Below, piece after piece: positions 8,549 to 17,585 of a stretch of 64,000 nt of DNA. The notes under the pieces were generated by a model, which saw only the letters and a program-made list of their open reading frames with translations, did not search any database and was not told where the DNA came from. The stretch covers positions 124,001 through 188,000 of the forward strand of contig JABIWH010000005.1 in NCBI GenBank assembly GCA_018701215.1, in the 5' to 3' direction. The stretch's first letter is position 1; every line of letters begins with the position of its first letter. A program made the translations under genes and the position numbers. Origin of the DNA: Rhodospirillaceae bacterium (lineage in GTDB: Bacteria > Pseudomonadota > Alphaproteobacteria > GCA-2731375).

Positions 8549-9502
8549 TTGCGCAACGGAATAGCCATATCGACCCTGCTGCATTTTGGTGTGGTGCTGG
8601 CGGCGGTCTATGGCCTGCCCGATCTGCTGAACCCGCCGGTGGTGGTGGAGCAACCGATCATCGTCGAACTGGTCACCATCGCCGAGCGCACGGTAAGCCA
8701 GAAACCGGTGGAGCCGCAGCCGAAGAAACCACCGCCGCCGGCACCGAAACTGAAACCCATCGCGGCGCCGGAACCGAAGCCGGAACCAGCCGTGGCCAAG
8801 GCGCCACCGCCACCACCGCCGCCGCCGGAGCCGGCCAAGGTAGAAGCGCCGGCGCCGCCCAAACCGGCGCCAAAGGCGAAGCCCGCCGAGGTGGTAACGC
8901 CAAAGCCGAAGCCGGCGGAGAAACCAAAGCCCAAGGCCCAAAAGAAACCGGCCCCGCCCAAGAAAATTGCCATGGCGGAACCGCCCAAGGCGTTTCGCAG
9001 TTTGCCCCGGCCCAAGCAGAAACCAAAACGCCGGCGTCCAAAATTCAGCGCCGACCGGATTGCCGCCTTGCTGGACAAGGACGAGAGAAAGCATCGGGCG
9101 GAGCAGCAAACCAAGGCCACGAAGAAGAGGACGGCGGCCAAGCCGCCACCGACCAGCCGGCCCAGCCCGTCCCGTGTCCGGACACAGCCAATGACCATGA
9201 GCGAAATCGACGCCATCCGCTATCAGATCCAGCAATGCTGGACCATTCCCGCCGGCGCCCGGGATGCCCGCAACCTGGTGGTGCGCATCAAGGTATTCTT
9301 GAATCCGGACGGCTCGTTGGCGAAAGCGCCAGAGATCGTCGGCGGCAAGCAGAACAGCGATCCGTTTTATCGCACGGCGGCGGAAAGTGCCCGGCGCGCG
9401 GTGCAAAAATGTGCGCCGCTGAAGAATTTGCCGGCGGACAAATACGCCCGCTGGCGCGAATTGACACTAACCTTCAACCCCAGGGACATGCTGGGCGGAT
9501 AA
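8549..9502 (+). CDS. tolA: Tol-Pal energy transducer TolA
   Basis: TolA spans the periplasm and links TolQR to TolB/Pal. The 317-residue protein has one N-terminal membrane anchor (IAISTLLHFGVVLAAVYG, about residues 5-22). A very long Pro/Ala/Lys-rich rod covers about residues 50-170 and a basic linker follows. The C-terminal TonB/TolA-type domain (from MSEIDAIRYQIQQCW near 215) contains LVVRIKVFLNPDGSL. The start is probably TTG 8549: it is the only early start codon that keeps the anchor intact, and no stop lies between it and the tolR TAG. Confidence in the exact start is moderate. Confidence 0.9.
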   Translation: MRNGIAISTLLHFGVVLAAVYGLPDLLNPPVVVEQPIIVELVTIAERTVSQKPVEPQPKKPPPPAPKLKPIAAPEPKPEPAVAKAPPPPPPPPEPAKVEAPAPPKPAPKAKPAEVVTPKPKPAEKPKPKAQKKPAPPKKIAMAEPPKAFRSLPRPKQKPKRRRPKFSADRIAALLDKDERKHRAEQQTKATKKRTAAKPPPTSRPSPSRVRTQPMTMSEIDAIRYQIQQCWTIPAGARDARNLVVRIKVFLNPDGSLAKAPEIVGGKQNSDPFYRTAAESARRAVQKCAPLKNLPADKYARWRELTLTFNPRDMLGG

Positions 9503-9567
9503 GGTTCCCGAAACCAAGATTGAGACCGAGCCCGACACTGAGATCGAGACTAAGGAAACAATAGGCT

Positions 9568-10929
9568 ATGTGGATCCTCCCGAAAGAAACGAAACTGTTT
9601 TTCATCGTTTGCTTGTTGTTGGCGCTGCCTTGCCTGGCAGGACTGCCGCGCCCCGCCTGGGCAGCGTTGGAAATAGATATCACCAAGGGCAATGTGGATC
9701 CCTTGCCGGTGGCCATCCCGGCCTTTCATGGCACGGGCGCGGCGGCGGCGGATCAGGGCCAGCGCATGGCCCAGGTTATCACCGCCAATCTGGAGCGCTC
9801 AGGCCTATTCCGGCCGCTGAACCCGAAGTCTTTTATTCAGAGCCCCGAATCACTGCAAGCCCGGCCGCGCTTTGCCGATTGGCGGGTTCTGAACGCCCAG
9901 GCCCTGGTCTCGGGAAAAGTCGGCGTGGAAAGCGATGGCCGGCTGCGGGTGGAATTCCGCCTTTGGGACGTCCTGGCGGGTGAACAGATGACCGGTCTGG
10001 TCTATTTCAGCACCCCGGGCAATTGGCGTCGTATCGCCCATGTCATCTCGGATGCCATCTACAAGCGCCTGACTGGCGAAGAGGGCTATTTCGACACCCG
10101 CGTGGTCTATGTGGCGGAAAGCGGGCCCAGGGACAAACGCATGAAGCGCCTGGCGATCATGGATCAGGACGGCGACGGCCACCGCTTCCTTACCGACGGC
10201 AGCTATCTGGTTCTGACCCCGCGCTTCTCACCCTCGCGTCAGGAAATCACCTATCTGTCCTATTACCGCAATACGCCGCGGGTCTATCTTTACAACATCG
10301 ATACGGGGCGACAGGAGGTCTTGGGCGAGTTTCCCGGCATGACCTATGCGCCGCGGTTCTCGCCGGACGGCAACCAGGTGATCATGAGCATGGCGCGGGA
10401 CGGCAAATCGAACATCTATGCCATGGACCTGCGCACCCGCGCGATCAATCGGCTGACCAAGGGCCCGGCCATCGATACCTCGCCCTGCTACGCGCCCGGC
10501 GGCGATCGGGTGGTTTTCAATTCTGACCGCGGCGGCAGCCAACAACTTTACGTGATGGGCGCCGATGGCAAGGGCGTCAAGCGGATCTCGTTCGGCGACG
10601 GCCGCTACGCCACGCCGGTCTGGTCGCCCCGAGGTGACCTGATCGCCTTCACCAAAATGCGTAAGGGCCGGTTCTATATTGGTGTGATGCGGCCTGACGG
10701 CAGCGGCGAACGCCTGCTTTCCGAGAGTTTTCTGGATGAAGGGCCAACTTGGGCGCCAAATGGCCGCGTATTGATGTATTTTCGCCAAGAACCAGCCGAT
10801 AAAAAGGGCAAGGGTGGGCGTACACGCCTGTGGTCGGTTGACCTGACAGGCTACAATGAACGCGAGATGGTTACCCCGATCGATGCATCGGATCCCGCAT
10901 GGTCGCCACTAAGCCCCTTGAATCGTTGA
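9568..10929 (+). CDS. tolB: Tol-Pal periplasmic protein TolB
   Basis: TolB is the periplasmic beta-propeller that cycles between Pal and TolA. The 453-residue precursor has a signal peptide (hydrophobic LFFIVCLLLALPCLAGL, cleavage near PAWA-ALEI at residue ~32). The N-terminal domain includes the FHGTGAAAADQG region and RSGLFRPLNP. Five or six PD40 repeats follow from about residue 200 (for example FSPDGNQVIMSMARDGKSN, residues ~268-286). The length is normal. It follows tolA after 65 bases and precedes pal after an unusually long gap. Confidence 0.95.
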   Translation: MWILPKETKLFFIVCLLLALPCLAGLPRPAWAALEIDITKGNVDPLPVAIPAFHGTGAAAADQGQRMAQVITANLERSGLFRPLNPKSFIQSPESLQARPRFADWRVLNAQALVSGKVGVESDGRLRVEFRLWDVLAGEQMTGLVYFSTPGNWRRIAHVISDAIYKRLTGEEGYFDTRVVYVAESGPRDKRMKRLAIMDQDGDGHRFLTDGSYLVLTPRFSPSRQEITYLSYYRNTPRVYLYNIDTGRQEVLGEFPGMTYAPRFSPDGNQVIMSMARDGKSNIYAMDLRTRAINRLTKGPAIDTSPCYAPGGDRVVFNSDRGGSQQLYVMGADGKGVKRISFGDGRYATPVWSPRGDLIAFTKMRKGRFYIGVMRPDGSGERLLSESFLDEGPTWAPNGRVLMYFRQEPADKKGKGGRTRLWSVDLTGYNEREMVTPIDASDPAWSPLSPLNR

Positions 10930-11276
10930 TAGATCATGGTTAATGTCATGGCGTAGTCCTAGTTATGGCCGGCCTATGGTGAGTAGCAGTAGCAAATACT
11001 TATTGCCCGTTCAGGCGATAAAATTAAGTTGTTTTGTTTCAGAGTTTATTTGTGTCATTAGGTAGTTGTTAAACTAATGCTGTCCATGTATGTCTGGCGC
11101 GTTGGATTATTGGTTGAATTATTGTCGCGAGAAGGCTAATTGCGAATAGCTAATTGCCTGCGAAACGAGATTAAGTTATCGAACTAGCGCATTGTTTACA
11201 GCATTGATTGGCACGAACTCTGCCAGTGGTGCTGGAATAAATGGATGCTGAAAAAAACGAATGAGGAGTGGTCTCT
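10930..11276 (+). promoter_or_regulatory. AT-rich spacer between tolB and pal
   Basis: This 347-base gap is strikingly AT-richer than its surroundings. tolB and pal are normally close together, so the gap suggests pal has its own promoter here. A direct repeat GCTAATTGC occurs twice around 11133-11155. The ribosome site for pal is AGGAG at 11264-11268. I find no open frame of note and no RNA gene I can name. Confidence 0.4.
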
Positions 11277-11816
11277 ATGGTCTTTGAGAAATTTGCGCTG
11301 AAGGCGGCGTGTTTGGCGGCGACCATCCTGTTGGTCGCGGCCTGCGAAACCCCGGTCGATGAAAAGGCCGACACTTCAGGCAGCGGGGGCGCCAAGCAGT
11401 CGACGATGCAAAAAGCGCCCAAGACCGAAATGAAAGCTACGATGGCGCCCAAGGTGATCCCCGGCTCGCAAGAGGATCTGGTGCTGAACATCGGCAGCCA
11501 AGTTCATTATGACTATGACCGCTCGAATCTACGTCCCGATGCCCGTCAGGTGGTCGAGCGTTGGGCCGACTGGCTGCAACAATATCCGGCGGTGACGGTG
11601 ACTATTGAAGGTCATTGCGATGAGCGGGGCACGCGGGAATATAACCTTGGCCTGGGCGAGCGGCGCGCGGATTCAGCCCGTAAGTACCTGATCGCCCTGG
11701 GCGTCAACGCTGATCGTATCGGCACGATCTCGTACGGCAAGGAACGACCGGCCTGTGTCTCCAGCAACGAAGCCTGCTGGTCCCAGAACCGGCGCGGCAT
11801 GCTGCTGGTCAACTAA
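11277..11816 (+). CDS. pal: Peptidoglycan-associated lipoprotein Pal
   Basis: Pal anchors the outer membrane to peptidoglycan. The 179-residue precursor has a lipoprotein signal with lipobox LVAAC (Cys23), a Gly/Ser/Lys linker, and an OmpA-like domain with HYDYDRSNLRPDARQVVERWADWL (read core DYDRSNLRPDAR). The DAP-binding motif TIEGHCDERGTREYNLGLGERRA lies near residues 103-125 (core EGHCDERGTREYN). ATG 11277 has AGGAG eight bases upstream, so it is preferred over GTG 11268. It completes tolQRAB-pal-cpoB. Confidence 0.96.
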   Translation: MVFEKFALKAACLAATILLVAACETPVDEKADTSGSGGAKQSTMQKAPKTEMKATMAPKVIPGSQEDLVLNIGSQVHYDYDRSNLRPDARQVVERWADWLQQYPAVTVTIEGHCDERGTREYNLGLGERRADSARKYLIALGVNADRIGTISYGKERPACVSSNEACWSQNRRGMLLVN

Positions 11817-12002
11817 GTTACTGACGATCCGCTGATCTGTTGGGCGGAGATGTCAGGCGTCTTTCCGGGCTCGCCAGAATGCACCTAGTATGGTGCGCTG
11901 GGCGGGCCCGGTTCATTTTGCCCCGGTTCATTTTGCCGTGTCAGCGGCTGCAATTTCGCCATAATCGCATGTCAAAAACGTTATTGTGATGATTGTAGAC
12001 GG

Positions 12003-12079
12003 CATCACCCCCACGTCACAGCGGCGTCACAGCGACGTCACAGCGACGTCACACGGGCCTCACATGGGCGTCACATGGA
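12003..12079 (+). repeat. 11-bp tandem repeat array upstream of cpoB
   Basis: Six head-to-tail 11-base units run from 12014 to 12079: CGTCACAGCGG, CGTCACAGCGA twice, CGTCACACGGG, CCTCACATGGG, CGTCACATGGA. A more degenerate unit precedes them at 12003-12013. The core TCACA recurs once per helical turn. The array ends about 40 bases before the cpoB start. The rest of the 304-base pal-cpoB gap (11817-12002) holds a short direct duplication of CCCGGTTCATTTTGCC-like sequence near 11908-11938 and no gene. Confidence 0.85.
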
Positions 12080-12120
12080 CATCGTACGGAAAATGCCGTG
12101 AATAGCCGGAGTTGAAGTCA

Positions 12121-13077
12121 ATGCAGCGCATTCAACACCTTTTCAACCACCTACAGGCGGTCTGGCTGGCGCCGGTCTGCATTGCCCTAATGCTCATCGC
12201 CCCGACGCCGGGGGCAGCGCAAAATGCCGATATACAAACCTTGACCCAGCGGATAGAGCGTTTGCAACGCGACCTGCGTGAATTGCAGAAAGACTATTAT
12301 CGCGGCCAAAAAAGCCGGGCGCCGGGGGCGGCAACCGAGGCCGATAAGGCCGTTGCGCCGGGCGGAGCATCCAGCGGAGGTCAACTGGCCAATGCGGAAA
12401 TCCGTATGAGCAATCTGGAAACGGAGATGCGGTTGCTGACCGGACAATTGGAAGAAGTGCGCCACGGCATCCAAACCGTGTTGCAGCGCCTTGATGGCCT
12501 GGTCAAGGATGTTGATTTTCGCCTGACCGAAATTGAGCGGGGCCGGACCGGCACGAAAACGATGCCATCATCGCCGCCGTCCAACGGCGCTGCCGGACCG
12601 AACACTGATGACAAAGCTGACAATAGGGCCGACAATGAGGCGGCCGGGCAAGTGGCGGCGAACGCACCGCCGCCGAGCGTGCTGCCCAAGGGCACGCCAA
12701 TGGAGCGTTACAATTATGCCTATTCGCTGCTTTTGAAGGTGCGGCTGGACGAGGCGGAGGCCGCGTTTCAGGAGTTCCTGGCCAAACATGGTGACGACAA
12801 GTTGGCCGGCAACGCGCAATTTTGGCTTGGTCAAACCTATTTCACCCAGGAAAGATATTCCGACGCGGCGCGCACCTTTCTGGCCGGCATCGACCGCTAT
12901 CCGAAAAGCAACAAGGCGCCGGATACCTGGCTGAAACTGGGCATCACATTGGGCAAGCTGGATCAGAAGGAAGAGGCCTGCGCGGCGTTTCTGGAAATGC
13001 GCAATCTGTTCTCCAATCTTCGTGCCCAGGTGGAAAAACGCCTGCGGCGGGAGACGCGGCTGGCGGGTTGCAACTGA
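12121..13077 (+). CDS. cpoB: Cell division coordinator CpoB (YbgF)
   Basis: CpoB couples Tol-Pal activity with peptidoglycan synthesis at the septum. The 318-residue precursor has a signal peptide (cleavage near GAAQ-NADI, residue ~34) and an N-terminal coiled coil with QRIERLQRDLRELQKDY. A low-complexity linker (residues ~145-185) leads to a C-terminal TPR domain beginning MERYNYAYSLLLKVRLDEAE. The first TPRs and AQFWLGQTYFTQERYSDAA are typical of YbgF. ATG 12121 with GGAG nine bases upstream is preferred to TTG 12112. Confidence 0.94.
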   Translation: MQRIQHLFNHLQAVWLAPVCIALMLIAPTPGAAQNADIQTLTQRIERLQRDLRELQKDYYRGQKSRAPGAATEADKAVAPGGASSGGQLANAEIRMSNLETEMRLLTGQLEEVRHGIQTVLQRLDGLVKDVDFRLTEIERGRTGTKTMPSSPPSNGAAGPNTDDKADNRADNEAAGQVAANAPPPSVLPKGTPMERYNYAYSLLLKVRLDEAEAAFQEFLAKHGDDKLAGNAQFWLGQTYFTQERYSDAARTFLAGIDRYPKSNKAPDTWLKLGITLGKLDQKEEACAAFLEMRNLFSNLRAQVEKRLRRETRLAGCN

Positions 13078-13108
13078 GGCTCCGTCCCAGGGGAGGCATC
13101 CGCTGAAC

Positions 13109-14458
13109 ATGCCGGCAATCAGCAACCATGACTTCGCGGACGCGATGGCGGCCTTGGGGCCGTTCGAGACGGCGCCGGAGCTTGCCGTGGCGGTATCGGG
13201 CGGCGCCGACAGCATGGCCCTGGCCTTGCTGGCGCACACTTGGGCACGGCAACGGGGCGGCACCGTCACCGCCCTGACCGTGGATCACGGCCTGCGTCCC
13301 GAGGCCGGAGCGGAGGCCCGCCAAGTGCGCGCCTGGCTAGCCGACAGAGGTATTCCTCATCACACTCTCGGATGGCGGGGCGATAAACCCCACAGCGGCG
13401 TTCAGGCCGCCGCCCGCCAGGCCCGCTACGGGTTGTTGCAGCAATGCTGCCGGCGCCGGGGCATCTTGCATCTGTTGACCGCCCACCATGGCGATGATCA
13501 GGCGGAAACCTTGGCGATGCGCCTTGAACGCGGTAGCGGCGTCGAAGGGTTGGCCGGCATCCCGGCGATCCGGGCGCTGGGCGGCGTGCGCCTGTTGCGC
13601 CCGCTTCTGCGCCAACGTCATGCCGACCTGGTGGCGACCTTGACCGCGTCTGATCAGCCCTGGCTGGAGGACCCTTCGAACCAGGACGAGACCTTCGCCC
13701 GTGTCCGTGCCCGGCGGCATTTAGCCAATAACGAGCACGAAACCCTGTCCATGCTAGGTCTGGGGCGGGAGGCGGCAGACACGCGGCGGCAAATGCGCGG
13801 CGCCCTGGCGGATCTGGCGGCGCGGACGGTCCGTCTGCATCCGGCCGGTTTTTGCCACTTTGATCCGGCGGTCTGTCTGGGCCAAAACAGTGCTCTGCTG
13901 GCGCCCCTGCTGGGCGACGTTCTACGCTGTGTAGGCGGCGGCCACTACCGCCCCCGCCGCGACCGGTTGGATCGTTTGGCCCGCGACCTGATGCAGCAGC
14001 GGCTGGTGGCCGGACGCACCTTGGCCGGCAGCCGACTATCGCCCACCGCGGACGGCCTGCTTATTTGCCGCGAGACGGGCCGTTTGCCGGGCCGTGAAAA
14101 AATCGGCGGCCAAAAAAGCGGTCGATGGGACCGTTTTGACTGGCGCCTGCGCGGTGACCTGAACAATGCGCGGCGGGCCCATCGAAGCGGCGATTTAGCG
14201 ATTGGCGCCTTGGGTCAGGACGGTTGGCGGCAGGTACGTCGAAAACATGGGCAGACGCGGACGACCCTGCCCGGCGCACCGCCAAGTCCCGTACGCCTCG
14301 GTTTGCCCGCTTTGTGGTTGGGGGAGGACGTCCTGGCCGTACCCCACTTGAATTTGATCGCGGACGCCCATGGTCCGCAATGGGCCCGAAAAATACATTT
14401 TTCCGCGCGTTTTTCGCCCCTCCGGCCTCTGCATGCCGAAGGATTGGTGCTTGTTTAA
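13109..14458 (+). CDS. tilS: tRNA(Ile)-lysidine synthase TilS
   Basis: TilS converts C34 of the CAU-anticodon tRNA(Ile) to lysidine with ATP, changing its specificity from Met to Ile codons. The 449-residue protein has the PP-loop SGGADS at residues 30-35, DHGLRPEA near 62, and HHGDDQAETLAMRLERGSG (core HHGDDQAETLAMR) near 128-140. The C-terminal half carries the weaker TilS substrate-binding domain. ATG 13109 follows GGGAGG and gives the usual distance to the PP-loop. It precedes ftsH, a common pairing. Confidence 0.93.
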   Translation: MPAISNHDFADAMAALGPFETAPELAVAVSGGADSMALALLAHTWARQRGGTVTALTVDHGLRPEAGAEARQVRAWLADRGIPHHTLGWRGDKPHSGVQAAARQARYGLLQQCCRRRGILHLLTAHHGDDQAETLAMRLERGSGVEGLAGIPAIRALGGVRLLRPLLRQRHADLVATLTASDQPWLEDPSNQDETFARVRARRHLANNEHETLSMLGLGREAADTRRQMRGALADLAARTVRLHPAGFCHFDPAVCLGQNSALLAPLLGDVLRCVGGGHYRPRRDRLDRLARDLMQQRLVAGRTLAGSRLSPTADGLLICRETGRLPGREKIGGQKSGRWDRFDWRLRGDLNNARRAHRSGDLAIGALGQDGWRQVRRKHGQTRTTLPGAPPSPVRLGLPALWLGEDVLAVPHLNLIADAHGPQWARKIHFSARFSPLRPLHAEGLVLV

Positions 14459-14576
14459 GCACGTCTTAGCATTATCTTTATGGTAAGCGGCCAGAATGGT
14501 GTAAAGAGTTCATCCCTTTTGATGGAAATTTGGTAGCATCGGGCTATCCGAGACGCCGCCGGAGAAGGAAGCATAG

Positions 14577-16508
14577 GTGAGCAATTTTAGTCGTAATATC
14601 GCCCTTTGGGTGATCATTGCCCTTTTGGTACTGGCGTTATTCAACCTGTTCCAGGGCCCTGGCACGCGCGGCACCGCGACCAATCTGGCATATTCGCAAT
14701 TCATTTCCGAAGTGGAAAGCGGACAGGTACGCGACGTCACCATTCAAGGCAACACGATTAGCGGCCATTACACTGGCGGCACGCCCTTCAATTCCTATGC
14801 CCCCAACGATCCCGATCTGGTACGCAAATTGAACCAGGCCGGCGTAACCATTTCCGCGGCGCCGGACGAGGAAGGCACGCCAACCCTATTCGCTATTCTG
14901 CTGAACTGGTTCCCCATGCTGCTGTTGATCGGCGTCTGGATCTTTTTCATGCGCCAGATGCAATCGGGCGGCGGCAAGGCCATGGGCTTCGGCAAATCCA
15001 AGGCCCGTTTGCTGACCGAGCGTTCGGGCCGGGTCACCTTTGACGATGTCGCCGGCATTGACGAGGCCAAGGAAGAACTGGAAGAAATCGTCGAGTTCCT
15101 GAAGGACCCGCAAAAATTCCAACGCCTGGGCGGCCGCATTCCCAAGGGCGCGCTGTTGGTGGGCCCTCCCGGCACCGGCAAGACGCTGTTGGCGCGCGCC
15201 ATCGCGGGCGAGGCCAATGTACCGTTCTTCACCATCTCTGGCTCCGACTTCGTGGAAATGTTTGTTGGCGTCGGCGCCTCCCGCGTCCGCGACATGTTCG
15301 AGCAGGCCAAGAAAAATGCCCCCTGCATCATCTTCATTGACGAAATCGACGCCGTCGGACGTCATCGCGGCGCCGGCCTGGGCGGCGGCAATGACGAACG
15401 CGAACAGACATTGAACCAGTTGCTGGTGGAAATGGATGGCTTCGAGGCCAACGAGGGCGTGATCCTGGTTGCCGCCACCAACCGCCCCGATGTGCTCGAC
15501 CCCGCTCTGTTGCGGCCCGGCCGTTTCGACCGCCAGGTGGTGGTGCCGAACCCGGACATCGTTGGCCGGGACAAGATCCTGAAGGTGCATATGCGCAAGG
15601 TTCCCATGGCACCGGATGTGGACAGCCACACCATTGCCCGGGGCACGCCGGGTTTCTCTGGCGCCGATCTGGCCAATCTGGTCAATGAGGCCGCCCTGCT
15701 TGCGGCACGCAAGAACCGCCGCGTGGTCACCATGCAGGAGTTCGAGGAGGCCAAGGACAAGGTCATGATGGGCGCGGAACGCCGCTCCATGGTGATGACC
15801 GAGGATGAAAAAGAATTGACCGCCTATCACGAGTCTGGCCACGCCCTGGTTGGCCTGCTGGTGAAGGGCAATGATCCCTTGCACAAAGTGACGATTATCC
15901 CCCGCGGCCGGGCCTTGGGCGTTACCATGAACCTGCCCGAGACGGATAAGTACGGTTACAAGAAAAGCGAAATTTGCGCCCGCCTGGCGATGACTTTTGG
16001 CGGCCGTGTCGCCGAAACCCTGATCTATGGGCCGGAGGACGTGACCACCGGCGCCGGCCAGGATATTCAGCAGGCAACATCATGGGCCCGGCGCATGGTC
16101 ACCGAATGGGGCATGTCCGAAAAGTTGGGACCCCTGGCCTATTCCGGCAACGAGCAGGAAGTCTTCCTGGGTCATTCAGTGACCCAGACCAAAAATATTT
16201 CCGACGCCACGGCCAAGATTATCGACGAGGAAATCCGGCGCTTCGCCGAGGACGCGGAAGCTTTGGCCACCAAGGTGCTGACGGAAAACCTGGATAAACT
16301 GCACGACGTCGCCAAGGCCTTGCTGGAATATGAAACCTTGAGCGGTGACGAGGTCCGCCAATTGCTTCGTGGCGAAGGCATCGACCGCCCGGATGAGTTC
16401 GAGCCGCCGCAAGACAGCTCCACGGCAACATCCGTACCGCCATCCAGCAAGCCGACAAAGCCGGATGGTCCGAGCGGTATGGAGCCCGAGCCTCAACCCG
16501 GCTCTTAA
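14577..16508 (+). CDS. ftsH: ATP-dependent zinc metalloprotease FtsH
   Basis: FtsH is the membrane-bound AAA+ protease that degrades misfolded membrane proteins and regulators such as LpxC or sigma-32 homologues. The 643-residue protein has two membrane helices (about residues 7-24 and 103-123), Walker A GPPGTGKT near 196-203, Walker B IIFIDEIDAVG near 250-260, the second region of homology DPALLRPGRFDRQ, and the zinc site HESGH at about 418-422. The C-terminal tail is Pro/Ser-rich. The start is GTG 14577, with GGAGAAGGAA seven bases upstream. Confidence 0.97.
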   Translation: MSNFSRNIALWVIIALLVLALFNLFQGPGTRGTATNLAYSQFISEVESGQVRDVTIQGNTISGHYTGGTPFNSYAPNDPDLVRKLNQAGVTISAAPDEEGTPTLFAILLNWFPMLLLIGVWIFFMRQMQSGGGKAMGFGKSKARLLTERSGRVTFDDVAGIDEAKEELEEIVEFLKDPQKFQRLGGRIPKGALLVGPPGTGKTLLARAIAGEANVPFFTISGSDFVEMFVGVGASRVRDMFEQAKKNAPCIIFIDEIDAVGRHRGAGLGGGNDEREQTLNQLLVEMDGFEANEGVILVAATNRPDVLDPALLRPGRFDRQVVVPNPDIVGRDKILKVHMRKVPMAPDVDSHTIARGTPGFSGADLANLVNEAALLAARKNRRVVTMQEFEEAKDKVMMGAERRSMVMTEDEKELTAYHESGHALVGLLVKGNDPLHKVTIIPRGRALGVTMNLPETDKYGYKKSEICARLAMTFGGRVAETLIYGPEDVTTGAGQDIQQATSWARRMVTEWGMSEKLGPLAYSGNEQEVFLGHSVTQTKNISDATAKIIDEEIRRFAEDAEALATKVLTENLDKLHDVAKALLEYETLSGDEVRQLLRGEGIDRPDEFEPPQDSSTATSVPPSSKPTKPDGPSGMEPEPQPGS

Positions 16509-16648
16509 GGCCGGCCGCTGCCCTGTCCCAGCACACGAATGTTGCGGGCGCGGTTCATCTCGCACCTGTCTTGAATCAAACCGGTAAGGGTCTGCCCTTT
16601 GCGGGCGGTCCCCTATGTTTTGAGCAATGCCGCTTGTTCGGCCGAAAC

Positions 16649-17557
16649 ATGACCGGCAAAATCATCAGTGTGCGCGAGGCGGAACGCCGTGCGCCGGCGG
16701 CTCTGGACCGATTGCAGGCAGCGCACCCGTCTATCGCCGGCGGCAATCGGCTTCAACCCAAATCCCGGCCGATTATCATGGGTATCGTCAATGTTACCCC
16801 GGACAGTTTTCATGATGGCGGGCGCCTGGATCCGGCCGCGGCCGTTGCCCATGGCCGGGCCCTGGCGGCGGCGGGCGCGGCGATCCTGGATGTTGGCGGG
16901 GAATCGACCCGGCCCGGCGCCACCGAAGTGCCCCTGGACGTGGAAATTGCCCGCATAACCCCGGTAATCGAGGCCTTGGCCGGCGACGGCCTGATGATAT
17001 CGGTGGATACCCGCAAGGGAGAGGTGATGACGGCGGCGGTCAAGGCAGGGGCCCAGATGATCAATGATGTCACCGCCCTGCGCTTTCACCCCGACAACAT
17101 CGACCGCGCCGCCGAACTGGCGGTGCCCGTGGTCCTGATGCACAGCCGGGGCACGCCGGAAACCATGCGCGCCATGACCCACTACGACGATTTGATCATG
17201 GACGTGTTCGACGATCTCTCGGCCCGGATCGAGGCCTGCCTGGCTGCCGGCATGGCGCGGGAAAATCTGCTGATTGATCCCGGCCTTGGTTTTGCCAAGA
17301 AGCCGAAACAAAGTGTGGCGTTGTTGCACGGCTTGGCGCATTTCCATGCCTTGGACTGCCCGGTGCTGATTGGCGCCTCGCGCAAATCCTTTGTCGCGAT
17401 GCTCGCCGACGGCAAGGCAACCGAAAAGTCATTGCACGGATCATTGGCGGCTGCGACGCGGGCGGCGCAACAGGGGGCCGCTGTTCTACGCGTTCATGAC
17501 GTAGCCGAAACGGTACAGACGATGGCGAAATTCAAGTCCCTTTGCTATAAGGGATAA
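16649..17557 (+). CDS. folP: Dihydropteroate synthase
   Basis: FolP condenses hydroxymethyl-dihydropterin diphosphate with p-aminobenzoate in folate synthesis and is the sulfonamide target. The 302-residue protein has the two signature motifs IMGIVNVTPDSFHDGG (about residues 40-55) and GAAILDVGGESTRPGA (about 74-90). Later come ISVDTRKGEV, INDVTALRF, DPGLGFAKK and a C-terminal RVHDVAETVQTM. It begins about 140 bases after ftsH and precedes glmM by 28 bases. ATG 16649 is chosen; a longer in-frame TTG start at 16571 exists but gives an untypical N-terminus. Confidence 0.95.
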   Translation: MTGKIISVREAERRAPAALDRLQAAHPSIAGGNRLQPKSRPIIMGIVNVTPDSFHDGGRLDPAAAVAHGRALAAAGAAILDVGGESTRPGATEVPLDVEIARITPVIEALAGDGLMISVDTRKGEVMTAAVKAGAQMINDVTALRFHPDNIDRAAELAVPVVLMHSRGTPETMRAMTHYDDLIMDVFDDLSARIEACLAAGMARENLLIDPGLGFAKKPKQSVALLHGLAHFHALDCPVLIGASRKSFVAMLADGKATEKSLHGSLAAATRAAQQGAAVLRVHDVAETVQTMAKFKSLCYKG

Positions 17558-17585
17558 CAATAAATGACCGGTAAGTGAGGGGCGC

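Noticed and set aside
8539..9564. A 341-residue open frame overlapping tolA in another frame.
   Set aside because: It is made by the Pro/Ala/Lys-rich repeat codons of tolA, which read as Gly/Ala/Thr/Glu-rich sequence when shifted. It has no family features, and tolA itself is certain.
12003..12079. A CRISPR array.
   Set aside because: Units are 11 bases and contiguous with no spacers; no cas genes are present.
14886..15884. A 332-residue minus-strand frame inside ftsH.
   Set aside because: Antisense shadow; ftsH motifs are complete on the plus strand.
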